From contig NW_025955115.1 in the NCBI RefSeq assembly GCF_022376445.1, positions 1 to 64,000 of the forward strand: a DNA stretch of 64,000 nucleotides, read 5' to 3'. A program made the translations under genes and the position numbers. Within the stretch, counting starts at the first letter, position 1; each line of letters begins with the position of its first letter. This document shows, in pieces, positions 35,513 through 47,323 of the stretch. Source of the stretch: Fomitopsis serialis (Eukaryota; Basidiomycota; Agaricomycetes; Polyporales; Fomitopsidaceae). Below the pieces are notes generated by a model. It ran no database searches, had not been told where the DNA came from, and worked only from the letters and a program-made list of their open reading frames with translations.

Positions 35513-36367
35513 ATGGACCCAGAGCAGTAGGTTTCACACACAACGCCTCTTCTCCTCATACCAACTGACCAGCGGTGGCGTTTAGGCACGTTAGCGTCGT
35601 GTTCGCTACGTCGGTTGAGGACATCAGCTTTGGCGAAGAACTGCTGTTCGAGAGCGAGGGAGACTCGCGCCCGTCGCGATTTGTATTCGCCCAACTGCCC
35701 ACGGGACAATGTGAGATTGTTATCACACTTTCTTATCCTCATCAAGCACTGATCACTTTTGCCCTTAGACGTTATTGCTGGCCGGGAGATCGATGTTGTG
35801 GGAAATTTCTTCGAGTACGTAGTGCTGGGAGACGACACAAGGATAGTCGCCTATCAGGTAAGACTTGTGACCTATGCTGTGAGCCGCGCAATGAAGTATA
35901 GCTTACAGGTCCTCCGCACGGTCAAGTGGACGACTGGAGAAAACTGGTATTACGCTCAATTCGCGACGGACGCGGATTTCTTTTCCTGCATCTCTTGCTT
36001 CTCGGCGGCTTTCGATTATCAGGGAGTACAGGAATATCGCGCAATTCAGGAGGTCGTACGCCTGGAGGGTTCGCTTTCCAACTCTCTCCGAGCCGTGGGT
36101 TCAACGAACACAATCCTGCACGATGGTATTCCGCACGATGGTATTCCGCACGACGGTATTCCGCACGACGGTATTCCGCACGATGGTATACCGCACGATG
36201 GTATACCGCACGATGGTGTTCCGAAGCTTGACGACGTGCACGGCGATTCCGATAGGAGAACCTTGAGACACCCCCCCGACTGTTCCGACCAAACCACTCA
36301 TCTTGGCCCCGTGCTCTTCGGGGCCGCTGTTGGAATCGTGCTGGGATATCTCATGGGGCGGAAGTGA
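35513..36367 (+). CDS. Tail-anchored protein with seven HDGIP repeats (cargo)
   Basis: The ATG at 35513 encodes MDPEQ, then an intron to about 35587 joins HVSVVFATSVEDISFGEELL. Two further introns (about 35711-35767, 35859-35908) lead to DVVGNFFEYVVLGDD and VLRTVKWTTGENWYYAQF. Seven near-perfect HDGIP pentapeptides follow (36119-36223), then a polar linker, and the protein ends GPVLFGAAVGIVLGYLMGRK, a single C-terminal membrane helix with a basic tail. This is the layout of a tail-anchored membrane protein facing the cytosol. No family recognised for the N-terminal domain. Confidence 0.6.
36119..36223. repeat. 15-bp minisatellite encoding HDGIP
   Basis: Seven tandem units of CACGATGGTATTCCG. 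Third-position changes (GAT/GAC, ATT/ATA) keep the peptide constant until the last unit (HDGVP), suggesting selection on the protein rather than only slippage. Confidence 0.9.
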
Positions 36368-37279
36368 TTCCTGACTAGCTCTACGCGGCAAAAGATGAGC
36401 TAAGACGTTGCGCTGCGTTGTATTACTACCATCGTTGTACTTATCTCTGTAACGTGTGCCTGTCCTCTCGATATGTACGGGTGACCCTGCCACTCGCCGC
36501 GCGTAACAGCCTGCGTGCTGGACATTTCTACGCGTGCACCAAGAGCAAGCTGGCCTCAGAAAAAACGAAGGGGGCGTACTAGGAGGGGGCGTTCAATTTG
36601 GCTCTGTAAGTCGAGTTCGCGGCAATGGCAGGAGCTGGCAGTCGCGATGACCGCTCTCACTTCCTCGCGCAGCTTCATTGGCTAACGAGTTTCTGTCAAC
36701 ATCGGGCTGTCTCAGGCTAGCATCTTCATTTCTCTTCGATGCTGAGCAAGAGGTGGCCTTTTACAATCTGTGCGGGTTACGCCGACTGCCTACTACTAGT
36801 CTCGCGCGCATAAGCGCTGGCGCGGTGCCGCAGGCTTCCCATCACTTACTCCTCCTCCGAAGCCCAACTCCCAGCTGCCATACCAATACTGCTCACTCGG
36901 AAAGAATCGTTGAGCGTCATATCAGCTCTCTACCCCTAGAGGTTAGAGGCCAAGCGCTGTTTCTGTTCTTTCAGGCGGTGCTCCGTGTGCGTGTTAATCG
37001 TCGACGATCATCAGTTTTTTGTGAGTGATTTCCAAGCCCGTACCACCGGCATTGTGTGAAATGCCAACAAACATTCGATGTGACATTCTGACACTTTGAT
37101 AGGATGTGTTGAGCGTGCCGTCATACAGGACCCATAGAACGGAAGCGACTCCGAGTCGGATATCTGCCTGCCAATACAACGATCGCTCAGGTGAATCTTG
37201 AATATGGTCTTTCAAGCTCGATGGATGCGGTGCTAAAGGGTTCAGTCGCAGGTTCACTTGTGTGTGTACTCGACGCGCC
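36368..37279. other. Transposase upstream region
   Basis: About 900 bp between the HDGIP gene and the transposase start. No internal CACTG terminus followed by the palindrome seen at 2312 was found here, so the ancestral left end of the element is not preserved next to its transposase. Confidence 0.45.
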
Positions 37280-40200
37280 ATGAATAACTCGTTGCGTAGC
37301 ACTTGGGCGAGCCACACAACCGCTGTTGTGGATGGCAAACTCAAGTATCTGTGTCTCTGCGACGCGTACCATTGTCGCGACAAGACGACGATCGATCCTC
37401 GGAGCGGCGACAACGTCGCTGGGAGTTGGGCCACCTCCCGTGCCCTACAGCATCACCTCAAGGTCGACTGGCTGTCGCAATGTCTGCACCGAAACCTTTC
37501 ATTTGGACCGGGCGTCGAGGCCAGACATATGGCGCTGACTCTGTCTGATGACCCTCCTCCCGCCGTCTCTTTGGAAGACTTCGCCATACCGCTTGGACCA
37601 TCGACATCGCCGCCCGAACAGGCCCCTCCTCTTGGCTCTTCAACAGCCGTGGGGCCGCCCAGCACTAACGAAGACAACGAAGACCTCGACGCATACGCAC
37701 GCATCGAGAGCTCTTTAAGCGATCTCGATACCATGCTCCGCACCATCAACCAAGAAACTCTAGGATTCTCGGCCACTTCTCCGCTAGCTTTCGCAAATCC
37801 CCCAAATCCCGCGTCGCCTTTGTACGCGTATCCCGAGGAGATTCCAGACCGCCCGAACACCGGGATTCTTGCGCTTTCGTCCACCTCCGCGTGCAATACA
37901 GCGCTGCTGGCTCATGAGGCTAAGATGTACAATCACTTGGATCTGAACGGACGGTACGCAATTCCCAGCGCTGAGGCGGTTGAGGCTCATCGTCTGCGCA
38001 TTCGGGATATTATCTGCGGAGAGATCAAACGAATCTGCGACATCAGAGGCAAGGAATGGGACGCACAGCGCGAGCATGGTCCGCCAGACTCTCGGAGTCA
38101 CATTGAGCATAGAGGAGCTGCCAGGATTTATTTCAACAGCGGTGAGTGTACTCGCGCCGCTTTTTTGCACATCCTAAGCGACGATGTGTTCGCAGATCGC
38201 TATCACCGGAGGGTCTTCCCTGGACTCGACCCGGCTGTGGCCGCGTTGTGCTACATGGTCTTGACGCTCGCTCTGCTCTGCGGCGTATCGAGGAAGCGGT
38301 GCAACTGGGTCCTTGACATCGTCCGTTTCGTCTTCTCTTCCTTCCAGGCCAAGTTGGGCCTTATCGGCCATATCCCCGCCGATATTCGCAGCTTGATCCG
38401 CCACTTCGACATCGATCCGGACGTCAAGACGTATATCTCGTGTCCCCAGTGCTTCTGCCTGTACCCAGACAACCCAGACTGTCCAGAACGTTGCACGTAC
38501 CAGGCTTATCAGACTGCCCCGCTGTGTGGCGCCGAATTGTTCGCGACGCGAGTGCTCAAGGGAGGGAGACATACCATGGCCGTTCGCAAGTACTTGCACC
38601 AGGACTTCAAGGCGTGGCATGCGCGCCTTCTAGCTCGGAAAGACATCGAACTGTCGCTAGACAACTATGCTAGACAGGCTAAGCAGGCGTCGCATGCTGG
38701 CAAACGCGAAAGGGTAAACGATATCATGGAGAGCAAGGTCGTGCAGGACTTCATCGGGCCCGACGGTTCACGGTTTATGGACTGCCCGGATGAGGAGCTC
38801 AGGCTGATCTGGGGCTTCGCATTTGACAGTTTCGACCCGCACCATATGAAACCCGCGCGCAGGAGCATCTCGTCCACCGCTATATACCTTGTGCTCATGA
38901 ACCTTCCTCCAGATCTCCGCTATCGCGAAGAGAACATGTTCTTGGTCGGCGTAATTCCTGGCCCAGGGAAACCTTCCTTGGACGAAATCAATCACTATAC
39001 GCGACTCATCGTGGATGACCTGCTGGTGTTTTGGAACCCTGGTGTCTACTTCTCCAAAACCGCTGCTCATCCAAACGGCCGTTTTACTCTTGGCGCTCTC
39101 ATTCCCATGATATGTGATCTCCCCGCTGCCCGCCAGATTTCTGGTTTTGCAGGCCACTCGGCTACGTACTTCTGTTCAATCTGCCTTCTGGACAGGGATG
39201 ACATCGAACAGATCTCGAAGTCGAGCTGGACGTACCGGGACCTCGCGACGCATCGAGAGAGCGCCGAGACTTGGCTCACTCTCACTAAAAAGAGCGCGAG
39301 AGCTGCCCACATTCGACAAGGCGGTGTACGGTGGACCGAATTCCTGCGACTTCCGTACTGGAACCCTTACGATTCACTGTGATCGAGTCTATGCATACTC
39401 ACTTCCTTCGCAACCTGATGCACCACATATCCTACGCTTGGGGTATGGATGCGTCAAGGCCATCTGGCGATGGGATGCTTTGCCACAAGATGGATGTTCC
39501 GCCATGTTCGGTCAAAAACAAGACACTAGAGTGGGAAGAGAAAGAGGAGCTCTTATGGACCGCGACGCATGAGACCCTGGAGGCGGAGTCCTATGCAGTG
39601 TTGTGGCACTTATGCTACGATCGTGACCTCCGACGAGCGGGATCTGTGCGCATGCTCGTCCGACGTCTGATCGCATGGGTATGTTTCACGACGTCTGTAG
39701 GGCAGTATTCAAGGTTAACAAATTCCTCTTCGTACAGCGCGACAGTCAGCCCCGCCGTGGACCTAAAGCCGTAACTCCCTCTACCGCAGAGGCCGCCGCG
39801 TTCGTTACTACCTCGGATGAGGTTCATGGCAGTCCTGTAGGCGTAGCTGTCTTTTCAATGAAATAAACTTCGCTTACCGACTATGCAGCGACGTCTAATG
39901 AGCGTGGACACAGAACCACTCACGAGTGAAGACTCTGCACGTATATCAAACTACACCATGTCGCAGTCGGGGGTATCTGGCGGGAGTAATGCAGTCGGTA
40001 CGTACTGCGCACAAACACAGATATCTATTCTTTCGCCCATATCGACCTCATGGACCCGTTTTCAGGGCCGCTCAACACGCATGGCTTCGAGAGAACACCA
40101 TCCTACTCCACAGAAGGAGGTTCCGAGGCGTCGACGAGTTCTCAGTCCAGCCAGGCTTGGACTGAGGACGAGGTGGCCAAGGCCCAGATCGGGCTTGCCA

Positions 40201-41896
40201 AGAGGAACAAGAATCCCAACGTACGGGCACCAGTGCTCCAAGCCCTCTGCATGAGAAATGGCATAGCAAGCGAGGGGACAAAGAAGCAGATGTGGCAGCG
40301 ACTGTTGGATTGGGTGAGCGTTCACGGTCAACAGTTCTATGTTTCCTATGCCGAGAGCGTCTGCAGGCGGCCATACAACCAGAGGAAGTGAACGTGCTTC
40401 CTGCAGATAGGAATGCAGTCGTGCTTGGGGTTGAGGTATTGCAAGAAGTATGGGACGATATTGATCGAATGCTTCTCCCTTCGTGCGTCGCTCCTGCTCC
40501 CCGCAAGGTTGCTGTGAAGCCCGGAAAACTCAAAGCGGATGAATGGCGCTCGTTGGGGATGGTGCATCTGGTCGTAACTCTGGTACGGCTTTGGGGTTTC
40601 AAAGGCGGAAGACACGAAGATATGTTGCACAACTACATGCATCTCGTGTCTGCCGTCTTCATTTCTTGCCTTCGATCAACAACTCAAGAACACATCAACG
40701 CGTACGATTTTTACTATACAGCCTACCTTGATCGGTTCCTTTCTCTGTATCCAGAAGTACCGCTTCAACCCAGCAATCACCTTGCTCAGCATCACGACGA
40801 AAACTTGGAGGATCTAGGCCCTTCCCACGCTGTACGAGCTTTCGGTCCCGAACGTTTCAACCACAGCCTACAGGAGATCCCGACGAACATGAAGTCAGGT
40901 ATGTACTCGTTTCAAGGACTATGCCTTGACTCTGACGGCTCGGTAGGTGAACTAGAGATGACAATGATGCATCACGCAAATCGTGCCGCCAATGTCCGGC
41001 CGCTGCTCACGAACGGGAGCCTCCCCACAGAATTGTCAGCGCTGCAGCCATCATTCGATAAGGCGTTTCAATCGGAGTCTCGGGGAACAAGGCTGAATGA
41101 CATATTGGGCCTTGGGGACGCGGCCCGGCTGCAGATCAAGGAGTTCTCGTCTTCAATTCGGTTCTCAACTGACTACGAGAGAGCTCTGGTGATGAACTAT
41201 ACAGGAAGACGAGATCTCAGAGGTGCGCCTGATGATCCAATGCAAGCTGAACACGGCTGACTTTGACCGCCCTGTAGGAATCGTTTCATGCTCTGTGATG
41301 CGAGTGAACGGCTTCAGCTTTCGGCCATTCTTCAGGAGTCACCGAGATGCCAACATACTCATGCGATCATCTGAAGGACGCTCTGATATCACCGACCCGA
41401 CACTGCCTGGAATCGAGGAGATGGGGATCGTTCCCGCGCAGATATCTCGGATACTATGGGAAAAGGAGCACCCTTCGGGCACATCTGAGGGAGGCGCAAA
41501 CCGAGTGTTCCTCATCGTGCGGCGACACGTACCTCTCGACCAGGACGTCTACAAAGATGATCCCTATCGCGCGTTCGGATTCGCGATCTCCGGCTGTCTA
41601 TTCTACGAGACTCTCTCGCAGCCAGAGATCATATGCGCGCAGGATGTGGTCTGCCCATTCGCAAGCACACCATACGGCGGGCCGATCCACTTTGGGGCCG
41701 GGGCTTCGACCGCGGACGACCATAAGATCCACGTCTTCCCCATCATAAAGGTACTCGTCGAAATATGGAAGACGTATCTCGTCAGGGAGCTTACCTTACG
41801 CTGCAGGATCTCTACCTCTCGCCTCGCAATACTGACACTCGTTCGGATAGATCAGAGGACACTGCAGAAGGCATGGTTGATGTCACGCGCACATGA
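37280..41896 (+). CDS. Tnp2-type (CACTA/CMC) transposase, apparently frameshifted
   Basis: The ATG at 37280 (MNNSLRSTWASH) leads into a cysteine motif (LCLCDAYHCRD) typical of Tnp2 N-termini. The first exon holds the Transposase_21 core: ISCPQCFCLYPDNPDCPERC, then FAFDSFDPHHMKPAR, IYLVLMNLPPDLRY, FLVGVIPGPGKPSLDEINHY and ICDLPAARQISGFAGHS followed by CSICLL. Near 39358-39366 the frame changes: LPYWNP is followed by LRFTVIESMHTHFLRN in another frame, implying one lost base or a sequence error. Later exons splice cleanly (about 39738-39836, 39889-40003, 40065-40316, and on), including KLKADEWRSLGMVHLVVTL and YPEVPLQPSNHLAQHHDENL. The last two junctions, near 41227/41279 and 41751/41795, end the protein in VDVTRT at 41896. 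From 41628 the gene lies within the right arm. Function: cutting and rejoining element ends; activity doubtful if the frameshift is real. Confidence 0.85.
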
Positions 41897-44800
41897 CGCT
41901 CAGAGGCTACGTCTACGTCTATCCTCACGCGAACCAAGCCGCGAATAATGAGGCATCACGGCGTTCTGGGTGTGCGCAAGCTACGCCAGACGCTTTGTAT
42001 TCTGTCGCTGATGCTAATACGGCCAGTCGGGTGACGTCACAGCAGCGCTGAAGTCATTGCCGCATAGGGTAATCGATGCAACTGTGTGTGTGGCGTTCCA
42101 GTCCTTGTCTTTCTGTTCTCATCTTCCACCATCTTCCACGCATCGCTTACCATCTTCCACTTATACGGCATATATCCTTCTCTCAACTGCTTGTAATGGC
42201 TGCCGAATGAATCTATTCGTCGCTGGGTGAACGCGGAGCTGTTTCAAGTACGGAGGGTCTTCGTGTAGTACACGAGTTCACAAAATGAGAGGTAGGCTCA
42301 CTGCTTTCGGCATTCCACACGACGATGCATTGAAAGACCCATCCTGTATAACAGAACGGATACGGTGATGCCGGCTTTCAGGACGACGTCAGCCGAAGTT
42401 ATGCGACTCTGAAAGACAATGAGCTCATACGGGTCGAAGGCGATGACTTGCGCAGCGGTCGCAAGCTCTTGGTTGGCGGCTGTTCGACCTACAGCGTACG
42501 ACTCTCATCCGAAGGGAGTTGGTGGTCTAGAGATTGTGAGAATCAGCCGCGAAGGTAAGCAGCCTGCGCGATTCGTAGATCGTACAGCCATGCTGAATGG
42601 TGACTCGAGGTCTGTGGCGCGTTGTCTGCCCGCGAAATACTACGGAGGAATCTGCGATGAGACCGAGGATGCTACGGCACGAACGCTCCGTACCCGAATA
42701 CCCTCGTTGCCGTCTCCGCTGAATTTGACGGCTAGGTCCGTCCGTTTGGGTGGCGCAGCGGGGCAGTTGCTGTGAACGCCGCGGGCAGCGTACCGTGTGC
42801 TGTGAGCATCCGTATTGCAGGTGAGTTCGTTGATGGCCTGGGGATCATGCTCTGATTCTGGGTGTTGCCTGGCGCCGTATCCCTTCAGATCACTCGACAT
42901 AACGCGCCCAGCCCGGCGGGGTTCATCCTCCAGACGACTGCCCCTCGTTTCCTGGAGTCCACGGCAAGACTTTCAAGCGCGTTCACGATGGAAGGTAAAC
43001 GTGCGCTTCGTTTGTTGATCAACATTGAATGGATCTGCCTCAAGCTCTTCCGCGCGTCTGCCCAACATCTCTCGACGTTCGGCGAGCCATCTATACGTGC
43101 TCCAAGGCGGGGGTCTTCTCCACGCCGAACACCATGCACTTACCGTACTCGTCTTTCATCCTGTGTACCGCGCGAACCCTGTGTACCGCGCGAATCCGGT
43201 GTACCACGCGAATCCGGTGTACCGCGCGATAGACCCGGTACGTCCGTTGTTGCCTCACGCCGCATCCCTCGCTGACCACGTATGCTTGGACACCATGTAC
43301 TTGTAGATGCTGCGCGGCGTCCATGGCTCGATGCACGGCCGTGATCGGATCTGAGCACGTCAGCCACCATGAGAACGATTCGCGCGTGCAAGTGCTGCGA
43401 GTGCGGACGTCTGCTCGTCAAGCACCCGTCCTTCCCGATATGGCTGGCGTGCTGCTCTTCGTGCAGTGGTCGCGTCCGAGTCGGGTGTCCAGAGTTGAAC
43501 CAATTGCCGTCCAATCGACTGAACGACGGACTCGTGCTCTGGGTAAATTCGTGGCCCATTTGAGACAGCAAACATCGTGTGTCTGACATCGTCCGCCTTC
43601 AAGTTGTCCGTCGTCTCACTCAACTATTACTTCTGTGTTCGAAAGCACGCCTAATACCTTACATCACTCCTCGACATCTACCCACTTAATCGTACTCGTA
43701 CGCGCCGTACGAGAACACCATTCTCACAATGCAATTGCCGTGCGGGCGCGTTCGACGGAGATGGCACATCCAAGCGTCCAGACCGGAAGAGAGGGTAGGA
43801 TGCCGGCGACCTGCCACACGGGTATGCGTGAGGTCGCCGACGTGGAGCTCGAGGGAGCAGCTATAGTAAGAGCGCTGCGAGGGCACCTACAGGTGAGTCT
43901 CGCCCCGCAATGTCGCACCCCTGTCGCCCATCCTCCCATCGATCACCTCTTACGGCGCTCTAGCTTCTCCGCCTCTGTCAACCGCACGCCCTCCACACTG
44001 ATGCTCCGGCCCTTTTAGGAGTGCGTATCTTGACCGCCATGTTCGTTCGCTGTTGTGCCAGTGTTGCCTTGTCCGGTTCCAGGGGATGGCGTAGAATCAC
44101 GAACTGATCTCGGCGGTGTGTTCGCACGTCCTAAGTCTCGGCGGTCTCCCCTCTTACGTTTACGTTTCCGTTTCTAGTCATAGCAGGGCTCACTCGCTAC
44201 TTGCAAGCTAGGCACATACAGCCTCTCCGAGTCGAATTGAGCGCAGTACGGGCCCCCGCCATGTGCTCACAGTCGCCTTTGTCGTGTGTTCGGCCAGGCA
44301 AGGATCGCGCACGAATCGTGAGTCCCTTCCTTGGCTCGCGCTCATAGTATATGCCAGCTGACGACCCTCGTTTTGCAAAGCATCTCTATCGAAAATGCTC
44401 TCCCAGTCCCCCTCCCTTCTGCCCATATCTCCGCTCCGCCCCGCGATCCTCATGTTCTCCCTCTCCGTATTCACGGGCGGCATGGTCCTCTAGACCGGGC
44501 CCGAGCGCACCGTCCTCTCACGCGCCTTCGAGCAGCGGCCAGAGCTGGCGCTGGAGCACTGTGGCGTTCTCATAGAGCTCAGCTGGGGCGACGGAGGTGC
44601 TCGCGACGCTCGAAGGGGGTGGGCACTAGAGAAGGGCGCGCTAGACGTGGCGTGGAGGAAGAGGGAGCTGGACTGGGCGGAGGAGCGCCTTGGAGAGTGA
44701 GAGTTCTGTAAGGAGCGTGAGTGTTGGAGTCGTCGGCGATGATACTGGGCGTCGACGAGCGCTGATTACAGGCTTGCTTTTGCAGGACGTCTTTGCGCTC

Positions 44801-44937
44801 TCAAAAACTTGCCGTCGAATGCTCGTCTGCTCGTCTGGCGCGGACGCGTACTGCCATCTACAGCATCAAGAATATGTCGCGACGCACCTCTTTGTATGCC
44901 GTACAAACTCGGCTGCTGGGCGTAGTCATACCAGCTC

Positions 44938-45545
44938 AACATCCCAGTTGGTGCCTCGGGGACGCGTTTGGGTGCGACCGTCTTGGCTTCTGCGAGCCTC
45001 GATTCCCCCGCGCACATTGCCGTCGACGTCCCCGACAGTAAGCTGGAAAGCTACGTCCCTATCCAGCAATGCGAGACACACAAGATCCTCGTCGGGCTGC
45101 TGGGGTCGCCGGAAGTGTTCCTCACGCTTGTCAAGCGGTGAGTAGACCTTACCGTGCCGTGCTTACTTGAGCGCTGACGGGGCGCTGCCGCACAGGTGCA
45201 TCGGCGCACTGACGATAGAGGTTGCGGGAGCCCATTTGTCACGCTCATATCGTCTACGGCGGTGAGTAACTGCAGAGTGTAGGCACTGCGAGTGCTGCTG
45301 ACTGGACTGCTCGTGTGCAGGTGGAACCGACGCGGTATGCGCTTCAAGACGGCATGCCATGTCTGTGGCATCTAACGCTCAAGGCTATGTCTCGCAGACC
45401 ACCACCGTGTTCAAGGCGTTCTATTCACGGTGGTCCTCCATCCCGATGCGTGCAAGAAGGCCCAGGAGGAGATTGACCGCGTCGTCGGTGACTCGCGGTC
45501 GCCCGACTTCGGAGATCGCGCGTCTCTGGCATATGTCGACCCCCC
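44938..45545 (+). pseudogene. Cytochrome P450 relic (right-arm copy)
   Basis: Exon-like pieces in order: LGATVLASASLDSPAHIAVD, then YVPIQQCETHKILVGLLGSP, then VVLHPDACKKAQEEIDRVVG and PDFGDRASLAYVD. The P450 match stops at YVD, where unrelated sequence begins. Frames differ between pieces and the haem-binding region is absent. It predates the arm duplication because both arms carry it. Confidence 0.6.
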
Positions 45546-45904
45546 CCTCCACCCCCTTAAGAAAGTGACGATCGGCTTATGTCTGGGACAGGCGAATCTG
45601 GACCCGCGAATGGAGCACTGTAATTTTAAGACAGTCCTGCCCGAGATATGGGCAACTTTCATGGTATTGAATCGAAAGCCGTTGTGGCGATCGCGGCGTG
45701 GAAAGCGAAGTCGTGAAGTCGCTGTATCAGGGTGGCGATAAAGGTTGAATCGCGACGTTGTGGCAAACGTAGGTGATACGCGTCGAATGCGATGTCGCGG
45801 TATCAGGCTGGCGATAGAGTACCCGAATCTATTTCACCGATATACGTCTGCGGTATCGTGTGCCAGATTCGTAAAAAGACATCCACCATTCGCGTTGCGA
45901 GTCG

Positions 45905-46428
45905 TTGCGAATCGTTTCACGATTCCGTAGCGAAACAGGGAATGTTCGGCCTGCGAACATAGTGACGGAACATACGCTATGTCAGACCTCCGGACATGAG
46001 TCATTTACTTCCCATTTTGGACTTCCGCAAATAGAATATTTTAGCGAGCCGGACATAGCACATGTCTGGGTTCCGCAAATATCTAATTGTCGGCGCGCAG
46101 ACATTGTCGGAACATAGTGAATGTCCCCCCTTTGTTCTCAACCGGCACATGACGTATGTCAGGACCTATCACATTGCACGAACATTATCCCAACATGCTT
46201 GGTGGTCGTGCTTTGTGCGGCCTCGGAACATTGCGGCGAAAACGTGACCAATGTTATGACACCCGACATACTAATTGTGGCCTGCTTTGTCAGGACCCGG
46301 AACAAAGGGCGGGCATTTCCTCTTTTCTTGCAATGTTACGGGTCCGTAAATCGCCGCTTACTAATCTACTCGGTCTTCCAATGTTAGACCAATGTCCGGC
46401 GGCGCCACAACCCGGGTTGTCCGCAGTG
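45905..46428. promoter_or_regulatory. Right terminus with subterminal repeats
   Basis: Mirror of 2312-2830, ending in the GGCGCC and ACAACCCGGGTTGT palindromes and then CCGCAGTG. It carries the same ACATTG, GTTCCG and CCGGACAT words. The 6-bp difference from the left arm (extra bases near 46207) falls within this zone. Confidence 0.6.
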
Positions 46429-46431
46429 GCG
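46429..46431. repeat. Target-site duplication GCG, right copy
   Basis: Directly follows CAGTG of the right arm; matches 2309-2311. Confidence 0.85.
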
Positions 46432-46541
46432 CTTTCAAATGACTTCACGTCTGTATCGTTCGCACGATCAAACCACCATTCCAAGGAAGCCAATGCTCCT
46501 GCATCCGACGCAGGCATTTCCATAGTCGACGCTTGAGACAT
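46429..46541 (-). pseudogene. First exon (5' part) of gene A, stranded right of the transposon
   Basis: The ATG at 46541 begins MSQASTMEMPASDAGALASL and runs to FESA at the transposon edge. The remainder of exon 1 (KKLVEQLRRWL, then a GTATGT donor) lies at 2275-2311. The paralogue at 49045 has the aligned start MSRTASRVDDDEAVLSSIEV ending LHGLM at the same intron position, which confirms the broken exon. Without its downstream exons this fragment would read into the transposon and stop within about 50 codons. Confidence 0.85.
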
Positions 46542-46749
46542 GAGATCGACAGAGCCGCGACAGCGTGGGGTTAGGTTATGGAGATGGGAGACGGGAATGC
46601 AGCCACACGGTCACGATGACGTGTGCTCGTCAGACTTCAACGTCACGCAATCTCGTCGATCAGTGACCCGATCAGCTATCGTGAGACGCTCACAAGCCAC
46701 ACTCTCCATCTCAGGTGTCGACCTTCGCCGACATTGACCGACGGTCCGT

Positions 46750-46765
46750 ATCGTTCGCGAACGAT
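46750..46765. promoter_or_regulatory. Perfect 16-bp palindrome upstream of gene A
   Basis: ATCGTTCGCGAACGAT lies 209 bp upstream of the ATG at 46541. A closely similar 20-bp palindrome lies 240 bp upstream of the paralogue at 49045. Possible dimer-binding site. The rest of 46542-47323 is intergenic with no gene seen. Confidence 0.35.
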
Positions 46766-47323
46766 GCAGCCCGACTTCTTTCTAGATCCCACTGTATGCT
46801 GTAATATCTGTAGTGACCATAGCCAAACTCAGCCCAATGGGCGCTTGTGAATGCTCATCTCAAATTCGTTTGCTACTGGGCCATGCATCCACTTACAGTA
46901 TCCATTTTGGGCCACATCGTTCATGGACGATGCCACACATCGCCGCTTTCTGTGTATCATTGTCGCATATCGCGACACTCAAAGTACCACGGCAGCCCAT
47001 GCATGTTACCAACGATCCCCTCGTGTCGTTCTTCTCTTACGACCGTACGAATGAATGCGAACTGGGTGCGCGTCCTGTCGATCCATTCGATTTTCTCTTT
47101 CCGCATGCGTGATTGCGCTTGATTCCTTCGGCATACATACGCCCAAAGACGGGCGCAAGGTCATTTCCTTTGAGACATAGACTCAATACACAACCGCGCA
47201 GGACAGTAATCGACGGTACGACAGGGATACTCATTAACCTCGTGCGAGTACTGACTTCTACCGTTCAGACGAGAGCACGTTCAGCTACTTCTTCCGCTAT
47301 AATCAATCGTGACAATCTCACCT

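Larger units (their letters stand above)
2312..46428 (+). mobile_element. 44-kb cargo-carrying CACTA-like transposon
   Basis: The element is bounded by CACTG at 2312 and CAGTG at 46428, with 3-bp GCG target duplications outside and 4.8-kb inverted repeats inside. It encodes a Tnp2-type transposase near its right end and about 34.5 kb of unrelated genes between the arms. Terminal motif, duplication length and transposase type all point to the CMC/CACTA (EnSpm) superfamily, close to the Tnp2/Plavaka-like elements of Agaricomycetes. Most CACTA elements are far shorter, roughly 5-20 kb, with inverted repeats of tens of bases, so both total size and arm length are unusual. I saw no tyrosine recombinase (Starship), Rep/helicase (Helitron) or reverse transcriptase. 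Confidence 0.88.
41628..46428 (+). repeat. Right terminal inverted repeat arm (4801 bp)
   Basis: Reverse complement of 2312-7107. It begins inside the transposase gene, which reads across the boundary unbroken. After the transposase stop it holds low-conservation DNA with small ORFs (for example FQDDVSRSYATLKDNELIRV near 42380 and a CxxC-rich frame at 43369-43563), a P450 relic and the subterminal repeats. No intact second gene is evident. Confidence 0.92.

Noticed and set aside
2312..46428. Starship, Helitron or LTR retroelement
   Set aside because: No DUF3435 tyrosine recombinase, no Rep/helicase, no reverse transcriptase or long direct repeats. The termini, the 3-bp duplication and the Tnp2 protein fit CACTA/CMC instead.
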